Shown here one piece after another: positions 5,051 through 9,968 of a stretch of DNA of 9,968 nucleotides (position 1 is the stretch's first letter; the number at the start of each line of letters is the position of its first letter). The DNA is taken from contig JAITHF010000120.1 of the NCBI GenBank assembly GCA_031280115.1, forward strand, positions 1 to 9,968, in the 5' to 3' direction. Source of the stretch: Spirochaetaceae bacterium (lineage in GTDB: Bacteria; Spirochaetota; Spirochaetia; Treponematales; Breznakiellaceae). A program made the position numbers and the translations under genes. The notes under the pieces are model-generated. The model saw only the letters and a program-made list of their open reading frames with translations. It had not been told where the DNA came from and ran no database searches.

Positions 5051-5087
5051 CTTTATCCTTTTTTTTATCTTTTTTTATCTTTTATCC
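5051..5087 (-). repeat. GATAAAA-type repeats in the nifU leader
   Basis: On the minus strand the nifS-nifU gap carries four GATAAA motifs with runs of 4-8 A between them; 5061-5070 and 5071-5080 are identical decamers. The period is about 10 bp. Homopolymer runs of this length are prone to slippage. The tract lies about 45-80 bp before the nifU start. A weak inverted repeat at 5022-5054 (AAAGGG/CCCTTT arms) sits between it and the gene. Confidence 0.7.
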
Positions 5088-5127
5088 GCAGGCCCTTTCC
5101 CGGGCGCCGCCCCTTTGAAAAAAGCCC

Positions 5128-6297
5128 CTACCCGGAGACGGTTGACATATCCCGCAGCCGCTTAATCACCGGCGGCAGGGCCTCAAGCACATAGTCAATG
5201 TCCCCGGCGCTTATCCCCCAGCCAAGGCTGAACCGGATCGAGCCGTGGGCAAGCTCCGGGCCAAGCCCCATAGCCATAAGCACGTGGGAAGGCTCAAGGC
5301 TGCCTGAGGCGCAGGCGGAACCGGTGGAAACTTCGATGCCCATAATGTCAAGGGAAAGCAGTATCGCTTCCCCTTCGGCGCCGGGGAACGACACGTTAAG
5401 CGTGTTGGGAAGCACATCGCGCAGGTGGCCGTTTATCTTGATATGGGGGATCCGCTCTAAAAGCCCGTCCCGAAGGCGCGCGCGGAGGCCCGCGATTTCT
5501 TCCCCGTACCGCCCCAGGTTCTTGAGCGCCAGTTCCGCGGCTTTGCCGAACCCCAGAATACCGCTGTTATTATAGGTGCCGGCGCGTAAGCCGTCCTCCT
5601 GATGCCCTCCTTGGATAAGGGGGAAAAGCGGCGCCCCCTTCCGCACATACAGCGCCCCCACCCCTTTGGGGCCGTAAATCTTGTGCGCCGACATAGTAAG
5701 GTAATCAACCCCTAAGTCCGCCGCATTTATGGGTATTTTCCCTGCGGCCTGCACCGCGTCGGTGTGCATAAGGCCCCCCGCTTCTTTCACGAGCCTGCTT
5801 ATCTCCTTAATGTCCTGCACCGTGCCGGTTTCGTTGTTAGCGGCCATAACTGACGCGAAAAGGGTCCGCCCGCCCAGCGCCGCCTTGAGCGCGTCCAGTT
5901 TGATTTTGCCGTATTCGTCCACCGGAAGAAATATAACCGTAAACCCCAGATCCTCAAGGTATTTAGCGGAGTTAAGCACGCAGGGGTGTTCTATCCCGGT
6001 GGTGATTATCTCATTCCTGCCCCCCTTTGCATCCGCCCCAAGCCGCCGCATGGTCTGGAAAACCATATTGTTCGCCTCAGACCCGCCGGAAGTAAAGACG
6101 ATGCCCCCAGGCGGCGCGCCCAGCAGCGTACCCACCGCGAGGCGGGCTTCCTCAACCCGCGCGTGGGCGGCTCTTCCTGAGCCGTGCATACTGGAAGCGT
6201 TGCCAAAGACCTCGAAATCCGCTATCATAGCCGCCTTGACTTCCGCGTTAAGCGGGGTGGTGGCGTTGTAATCTATATAAACTCGTCGTTTTGACAT
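5128..6297 (-). CDS. nifS: Cysteine desulfurase, NifS/IscS family
   Basis: A 389-residue PLP-dependent cysteine desulfurase that converts L-cysteine to alanine and carries the sulfur as a persulfide for Fe-S assembly. Key residues are present: His104 (GIEHPCVLN), Asp180 (HTDAVQAAGK), the PLP lysine Lys206 in SAHKIYGPKG, and the active-site Cys329 in STGSACASGSLEPSHVL. N-terminal YIDYNATTPL and FTSGGSEANN (68-77) are class V aminotransferase hallmarks. Length is typical (385-405). The long loop around Cys329 and the ACASGSLEPS signature place it in group I (IscS/NifS) rather than SufS. The start at 6297 has AGAGGA 5 nt upstream and its own promoter at 6316-6344. With the nifU gene directly downstream, it forms a minimal NIF-type assembly pair. 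IscS is an equally fair name. Confidence 0.95.
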   Translation of the reverse strand: MSKRRVYIDYNATTPLNAEVKAAMIADFEVFGNASSMHGSGRAAHARVEEARLAVGTLLGAPPGGIVFTSGGSEANNMVFQTMRRLGADAKGGRNEIITTGIEHPCVLNSAKYLEDLGFTVIFLPVDEYGKIKLDALKAALGGRTLFASVMAANNETGTVQDIKEISRLVKEAGGLMHTDAVQAAGKIPINAADLGVDYLTMSAHKIYGPKGVGALYVRKGAPLFPLIQGGHQEDGLRAGTYNNSGILGFGKAAELALKNLGRYGEEIAGLRARLRDGLLERIPHIKINGHLRDVLPNTLNVSFPGAEGEAILLSLDIMGIEVSTGSACASGSLEPSHVLMAMGLGPELAHGSIRFSLGWGISAGDIDYVLEALPPVIKRLRDMSTVSG

Positions 6298-6315
6298 GGC
6301 GATCCTCTGTTATAA

Positions 6316-6344
6316 TATATACTTTAATTTTATCTCCTAGACAA
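6316..6344 (-). promoter_or_regulatory. Promoter of the nifS-nifU pair
   Basis: On the minus strand TTGTCT (6344-6339) and TATATA (6321-6316) are 17 bp apart; TATATT and TATAAC slightly downstream are alternatives. It lies in the 87-bp gap between the NYN gene and nifS, so nifS need not depend on read-through. I see no iron-responsive repressor site that I can name with confidence. Confidence 0.55.
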
Positions 6345-6384
6345 GCCTATCGCTCCTATCAAGCTAATAGAGGCCGCCTGAAGG

Positions 6385-7173
6385 TTACTGGCCCTTCCAT
6401 TTTTTCCACCTGATATACACGAGCCGGCCTGTGCCGTTTTCCTGCGGGCGCTCTTCGGTCTCGAACTGGGCCATGGCCCGGAAGAGGTCCCCCAGCTTCC
6501 TGAAGCCGTAATTGCGCGGGTCGAACTCGCTTGACCGGTTGGTGATTTTCTGCCCCACAGCGCCCAGATAGGCCCAGCCTGACTCGTCGGCCAGATCCTC
6601 CACCGTGTCCCGCAGGAGTTTAAGGAGCCGGTGGTCGCTCTTAACGTCCCGCCGCACCTTGGATACGGGCTTTGATTCGTCCTCCTCGCTGTCTTCCGGC
6701 GGGTCGTCCTTGAGTATCTCCGTATAGATAAACTTGTCGCACACCGAGACAAAAGGCCTGGGGGTTTTCTTTTCCCCGAAGCCGTAAACCGTAAGGCCGC
6801 TCTCTCTGAGCCGCGCTGCAAGGCGGGTAAAATCAGAGTCGCTTGAGACGATGCAGAACCCGTCAAGTTTCTCGCTGTAGAGCAGGTCCATAGCGTCGAT
6901 GATCATGGCTGAATCAGTGGCGTTCTTACCGCTGGTATACGAGAACTGCTGGATAGGCTGGATGGCGTATTCAAGGAGCCGGTCTTTCCATGACCGGAGG
7001 TTGGTATTGGTCCAGTCCCCGTATATCCGTTTGACGCTGGCGATCCCGTATTTGGCCACCTCGTTGAGGAGCCCCTCGATAATGGCGGGCTGCGTATTGT
7101 CCGCGTCAATGAGCACCGCAAGTTTTGCCTGGCTGATTTCCGCAGGATGGTTTGAAAAAGGTAACAATGGCAT
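6385..7173 (-). CDS. NYN (PIN-like) nuclease domain plus OST-HTH/LOTUS protein
   Basis: A 262-residue LabA/YacP-type protein. Residues ~17-155 form an NYN domain, a PIN-like ribonuclease fold, with the acidic residues expected for metal binding: Asp23 and Asp25 (LIDADN), Asp87 and Asp93 (ATDSAMIIDAMDLL), Asp112 and Asp114 (SSDSDF). A charged linker (DDPPEDSEEDESKP, 156-169) leads to an OST-HTH/LOTUS domain at ~180-240 (DHRLLKLLRDTVEDLAD...GWAYLGAVGQKI), which in other proteins binds RNA. NYN-LOTUS fusions are widespread in bacteria; the target RNA is unknown. I chose ATG 7173 because family similarity begins close to it. The frame stays open to ATG 7269, but those 32 residues look non-coding. 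No strong Shine-Dalgarno sequence precedes either start, so the start is uncertain. It ends 87 bp before nifS on the same strand; a functional link to Fe-S assembly is not shown. Confidence 0.88.
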   Translation of the reverse strand: MPLLPFSNHPAEISQAKLAVLIDADNTQPAIIEGLLNEVAKYGIASVKRIYGDWTNTNLRSWKDRLLEYAIQPIQQFSYTSGKNATDSAMIIDAMDLLYSEKLDGFCIVSSDSDFTRLAARLRESGLTVYGFGEKKTPRPFVSVCDKFIYTEILKDDPPEDSEEDESKPVSKVRRDVKSDHRLLKLLRDTVEDLADESGWAYLGAVGQKITNRSSEFDPRNYGFRKLGDLFRAMAQFETEERPQENGTGRLVYIRWKKWKGQ

Positions 7174-7410
7174 AGCAGGTTCCAAAAGTTTAAAGGTATT
7201 GTTTCGCCGCCGCAATGCAGGGCCTGCGGCCTCTGCAGCAAAGCGGTTTTTTCCGCAGCGGCTCTTCATGCCCGTTCCCGTCGGCCCGGGCCTGCGCCGC
7301 TGTTTCCGCGCTCTATGCTACCCTATCTGTAACGAAAAGTCGAGGCCGCCCCGCCCTCAGCGGCGTTTCCCCCCAAGGGCCCGCCCTGCAAACCGGGCAG
7401 GATTGCAAAG

Positions 7411-7419
7411 TGATACAAT
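7411..7419 (+). promoter_or_regulatory. Extended -10 promoter of the yciO-cls operon
   Basis: TGATACAAT matches the extended -10 form TGnTANAAT. No good -35 lies 17 bp upstream, which is usual for extended -10 promoters. It would start transcription near 7426, just before the decamer array, so the array would be the mRNA leader. Confidence 0.5.
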
Positions 7420-7430
7420 ATATTTAAAAA

Positions 7431-7480
7431 TTAGGAGAATAGAGGAAAATAGAGGAGAATAGAGAAAAATAGAGGAAAAC
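7431..7480 (+). repeat. Five tandem decamers with Shine-Dalgarno-like cores
   Basis: There are five units of exactly 10 bp: TTAGGAGAAT, AGAGGAAAAT, AGAGGAGAAT, AGAGAAAAAT, AGAGGAAAAC. Four contain AGGA or GAGG, so the leader presents several possible ribosome binding sites in a row. The last (AGAGGA, 7471-7476) is 10 nt before ATG 7487. The top strand is almost entirely purine plus T. Confidence 0.9.
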
Positions 7481-7486
7481 AACCGT

Positions 7487-8146
7487 ATGATTGAATATGT
7501 GGTTCCCACCAATATAGACGGCCGGATTCTCGCTAAGGGCGCGTCCCTCCTTGCAGGGGGCGCCCTGCTGGCGCTGCCCACTGACACAAGCTGGAGCATC
7601 GTATGCTCCCTTACGTCCCGGGAAGGGGTGAAGCGGCTCAGGGCCCTCTCCGGGGAACGGGAAGAGCGGTATTTCACCCTGCTCTGCGCCAGCATCTCCC
7701 AGTGCGGCGAGTTTTGCAGCATAGACAACACCCGCTTCCGGCTTATCAAACAGCTTGCCCCGGGCCCCTATGTGTTTATCCTCAAAGCCCTGCTTGGCAC
7801 GGAAAAGAAACTCGGCCTGCGGCGCAAGGAAATCGGCATACGCATCCCTGACCACCCGCTCCCTCTGGCGCTGATAACGGCCTTGGGGCTGCCGCTGTAT
7901 TCGATAACCGCCAAGCGCTCCCTTGAGAGCGGCGGCGGCGGCGGGGCGGCGGCGCAGGACGGGGATATTCCGGTAATCCTTGAAGAGGAGCTCTTTGATG
8001 AAGGGTGGGAACTTGAAGGGGTGGAGGGCATTGACCTTATTCTTGATTCCGGCGAGGGCCGGCAGCGGGTATTCTCCAGCGTTCTTGACCTAAGCGGCGG
8101 GGAACCGCGCCTTCTTCGCGCCGGCGCCGGCCCCTGGCCCCTGTAA
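7487..8146 (+). CDS. YrdC/Sua5-fold protein, YciO-like
   Basis: A 219-residue member of the Sua5/YrdC/YciO family. Family features are GGALLALPTDTSWSIVCSL (24-42, equivalent to the PTDTVYGL region), a basic substrate-binding segment around LRALSGEREERYFTLLC, and GPYVFILKA followed by IGIRIPDHP. The wording SGEREERYFTLLC...DNTRFRLIKQLAPGPYVFILKA aligns best with E. coli YciO (NFTLMC...DNVAFRLMKNNTPGNYTFILKG). True TsaC/Sua5 enzymes make threonylcarbamoyl-AMP for tRNA t6A37; YciO paralogues share the fold, but whether this protein does that job cannot be told from sequence. There is a Gly/Ala-rich insert near residues 147-154. The C-terminal extension found in long Sua5 proteins is absent. It sits behind an unusual decamer leader and is followed after 15 bp by cls, which suggests an operon. 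Confidence 0.85.
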   Translation: MIEYVVPTNIDGRILAKGASLLAGGALLALPTDTSWSIVCSLTSREGVKRLRALSGEREERYFTLLCASISQCGEFCSIDNTRFRLIKQLAPGPYVFILKALLGTEKKLGLRRKEIGIRIPDHPLPLALITALGLPLYSITAKRSLESGGGGGAAAQDGDIPVILEEELFDEGWELEGVEGIDLILDSGEGRQRVFSSVLDLSGGEPRLLRAGAGPWPL

Positions 8147-8161
8147 GGCAGGGGGAACGGG

Positions 8162-9697
8162 GTGCAGGCAAACTGGCTGCGGGTGTTCTTTAAAAGAAGA
8201 ATCTATGTAATCATTATCATTCTCGCCCAGATCGGCTTTATGCTGGCCCTTATCGCAGGATCGAGCATCGTTTTTCACTACGCCAAATGGATACTCCATT
8301 CCCTCAGCGTGCTGGTCTGCATTGATATTATCAACAAAAAGCGGAAGCCCGCGTATAAGCTCTCATGGATATTTCTTATCCTGCTCTTTCCGATTTTCGG
8401 CGGCTTTCTGTACGTGGTGTTTCATTTCCAATCCGGCTCCCGGGCCTTCCGCCGTAAAATAGAGGGCGCCCGGGACCGGTGCCGGCCTTTTTATTTCACT
8501 GACGCTTCTTCTCTGCCGGAAATCATGGCGTCCCGCAAAGCCTACCGCACCCAGGCGCGGTATCTCCATGAAACGGTCGGGTATCCCCTGTACGCCCATA
8601 CCAGGGCCGAATACTTTAACTCAGGGGAGGGCTTTTTCATAAGGGCCCTTGAGGAGCTTGAGAAAGCGGAGCGCTACATCTTTCTTGAGTTTTTTATCCT
8701 GCGTATGGGGGTTATGCTGGACCCTATTATCGAGATTCTGGAGAAAAAAGCCCGGGCCGGGCTTGACGTGCGGCTTATGTACGACGATATGGGGTGTTTT
8801 ATGTCCCTTCCGCCGAACTTTCAGCGCTATCTAGCGGAGCGGGGCATAAAATCGCAGGTGTTTAACCCGTTTATCCCTATTCTTTCGTCCTTGCAGAATA
8901 ACCGGGACCACCGGAAAATCATCGTGATTGACGGGAAGGTTGCGTTCACAGGGGGCGTGAATCTGGCGGACGAGTATATCAACGCCCTTGAGCGGTTCGG
9001 CCACTGGAAAGACGCGGCGGTTATGGTCTGCGGCGAGGCGGCATGGTCGTTTACCCTGATTTTCCTGCAAATGTGGAACCTCGATCAGAAGCAGAAGGAT
9101 GATTTCCCGTCTTTTTACCCGTGGAAAGAGCGGCCCTGCCCGGTTCCCTCTGACGGCTATGTCCAGCCCTATGCGGACAATCCGATTGATCCTGAGAACG
9201 TGGGGGAGCACGTGTATATTCAGATTATCAACAACGCCAAAGAGTACGTGTACATCAACACGCCCTATCTTGTGGTGGATGACAACCTGATTTCGGCGCT
9301 GACCCTTGCGGCCAAGAGCGGGGTTGACGTGCGGATTATCACGCCCCACCGGTGGGACAAAAAGATACTTGCGGTGACGTCCCGCTCGTTTTACCGCCAG
9401 CTTGTATCCAGCGGCGTTAAGGTGTACGAGTATACCAACGGCTTCAACCATTCAAAGACGTTTGTGTCTGATGACGCGGTTGCTGCGGCGGGGACCATAA
9501 ACCTTGATTTCCGCAGCCTCTACCTGCATTTTGAATGCGGGGTATGCGTGTACGAGAATCAGGCGGTGCAGGCCATCAAGGAGGATTTTCTTGCCACCCT
9601 TCCGGTATGCCACAGGATAACTCTGGAAGACTGCGCGAGGAACGCCTTTCAGATGATGCTCCAAGACGTCTTGCGCCTCTTCGCCCCGCTCATGTAA
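8162..9697 (+). CDS. cls: Cardiolipin synthase (phospholipase D family)
   Basis: A 511-residue membrane-bound cardiolipin synthase, which joins phosphatidyl groups to make cardiolipin in the inner membrane. Three N-terminal hydrophobic stretches (about 14-34, 43-57 and 67-88) anchor it; PIFGGFLYVVFH is a typical Cls second-segment signature. Two phospholipase D motifs of the form HxKx4D are intact: His250-Lys252-Asp257 (DHRKIIVIDG, followed by FTGGVNLADEY) and His430-Lys432-Asp437 (NHSKTFVSDD, followed by GTINLDFRSL). Length is typical of the ClsA type (480-515). The start is GTG 8162, with AGGGGG 6 nt upstream and 15 bp after the preceding gene's stop, so the two genes are probably cotranscribed. 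The TAA stop abuts a repeat element whose first hairpin follows immediately and may end the transcript. Confidence 0.95.
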   Translation: MQANWLRVFFKRRIYVIIIILAQIGFMLALIAGSSIVFHYAKWILHSLSVLVCIDIINKKRKPAYKLSWIFLILLFPIFGGFLYVVFHFQSGSRAFRRKIEGARDRCRPFYFTDASSLPEIMASRKAYRTQARYLHETVGYPLYAHTRAEYFNSGEGFFIRALEELEKAERYIFLEFFILRMGVMLDPIIEILEKKARAGLDVRLMYDDMGCFMSLPPNFQRYLAERGIKSQVFNPFIPILSSLQNNRDHRKIIVIDGKVAFTGGVNLADEYINALERFGHWKDAAVMVCGEAAWSFTLIFLQMWNLDQKQKDDFPSFYPWKERPCPVPSDGYVQPYADNPIDPENVGEHVYIQIINNAKEYVYINTPYLVVDDNLISALTLAAKSGVDVRIITPHRWDKKILAVTSRSFYRQLVSSGVKVYEYTNGFNHSKTFVSDDAVAAAGTINLDFRSLYLHFECGVCVYENQAVQAIKEDFLATLPVCHRITLEDCARNAFQMMLQDVLRLFAPLM

Positions 9698-9753
9698 CCC
9701 CCTGCGGGGGATTCACGTGCTTCCTGCGGTGAGAGGGTCTGCAATTTCAGTTA
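9698..9753 (+). repeat. Stop-codon-adjacent 56-bp module after cls
   Basis: It begins with CCCCCTGCGGGGG (9698-9710) directly after the cls TAA, then GTGCTTC, GAGAGGGT and CAGTTA. It is identical to the second metA module over 51 bases (9697-9747 against 3850-3900). The hairpin has no T-run, so terminator function is possible but not clear. Confidence 0.85.
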
Positions 9754-9968
9754 CAACCCACACGCGGCGCCTCACCGCGCTTCGAGAGCGCACGGGCGCA
9801 GCGCAGGTAGCCTTTAGCGGGGGTTTGGGGGAACTGGTTCCCCCAAATTCTCTTAAAGAGGCGCGAAGCGCCGGTAATTCGTTATATACTAATGATTTAT
9901 GCAGGGGCGGGACCGTTTTTTGGTTCCCCAAAAACTTTATTTGGGTACCCAAAAAACTTGTTTGGGGC
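9754..9968. repeat. Dispersed element, copy 2 (cut by window end)
   Basis: It follows the same order as the left side of copy 1: a diverged GC-rich arm containing GGCGCCTCACCGCGC, the palindrome (9824-9847), AAAGAGGCGCGAAGCGCC, the near-invariant block (9867-9929), then the start of the 21-bp array with TTTGGGTACCCAAA and AAACTTGTTTGGGGC. The window ends in the second unit, so array length and any right arm are unknown. No gene lies in this stretch. Confidence 0.85.
9824..9847. repeat. Perfect 11-bp-arm palindrome of copy 2
   Basis: TTTGGGGGAAC (9824-9834), loop TG, GTTCCCCCAAA (9837-9847). Relative to 3977-4001, three arm positions differ, and each is matched by the complementary change in the other arm. 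Confidence 0.9.

Larger units (their letters stand above)
7174..7486. other. Divergent intergenic region
   Basis: This is the 313-bp gap between the NYN gene and the YciO-family gene. The left two thirds are GC-rich, and I see nothing I can name there apart from a small hairpin CCTGC/GCAGG (7385-7401). The right third turns AT-rich and holds the extended -10 (7411-7419) and the decamer array (7431-7480) described separately. No clear promoter for the minus-strand gene was found. Confidence 0.6.

Noticed and set aside
5022..5075. Plus-strand intrinsic terminator (AAAGGG/CCCTTT arms followed by T-runs)
   Set aside because: No plus-strand gene ends before it; the T-runs are better explained as the complement of the A-rich nifU leader.
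7174..7269. A 32-codon N-terminal extension of the NYN gene
   Set aside because: It is rich in Arg, Ala and Cys with no family similarity, and no ribosome binding site supports the distal ATG.
8831..9451. A 206-codon minus-strand frame
   Set aside because: It is antisense to cardiolipin synthase and has no recognisable domain or ribosome binding site.

Overview
The window reads as a stretch of chromosome from a spirochaete, most likely a termite-gut type Treponema or relative. This rests on the spirochaete-like class II aldolase, the two-domain NifU scaffold, GC-rich wobble positions with AT-rich promoters, and dispersed non-coding repeats. The assignment is an inference from recalled family resemblance, not from a search.

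Layout, left to right. The end of a site-2 protease gene (rseP-like, +) is followed by a 142-residue protein of unknown function with its own promoter and a strong intrinsic terminator (948-991). A class II fructose-bisphosphate aldolase (+) comes next and converges on rnhB (-), which encodes ribonuclease HII. Divergent from rnhB is metA (+), a homoserine O-acyltransferase whose residue 111 is Glu, predicting acetyl-CoA as donor. metA converges on a minus-strand group read in the order NYN-LOTUS protein, nifS-like cysteine desulfurase, nifU-like scaffold. Divergent from the NYN-LOTUS gene is a two-gene plus-strand operon: a YciO/Sua5-family protein, then cardiolipin synthase 15 bp downstream.

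The genes are housekeeping: glycolysis, RNA/DNA hybrid removal, methionine entry, Fe-S assembly, a YrdC-fold protein and membrane lipid synthesis. nifS and nifU work together: the desulfurase supplies sulfur to the IscU-type scaffold.

The unusual content is a family of non-coding repeat elements. One complete-looking copy (about 3795-4397) fills the gap between the convergent metA and nifU. A second copy starts directly after the cls stop codon (9698) and runs off the end. Each copy has a 56-bp hairpin-bearing module next to the upstream stop codon (tandemly doubled in copy 1), a variable arm, an 11-bp-arm palindrome, a nearly invariant ~64-bp block, and a tandem array of 21-bp units built on GGTACC/GGGCCC palindromes. 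Copy 1 also carries the arm a second time in inverted orientation. Between copies, the palindrome keeps perfect pairing through three double substitutions, which suggests selection on structure. No transposase is visible.

A second theme is short purine-rich tandem repeats of 10-11 bp in gene leaders and spacers. The clearest is a five-unit array of Shine-Dalgarno-like decamers immediately upstream of the YciO-family gene. No tRNA, rRNA, CRISPR array, riboswitch or origin was recognised.
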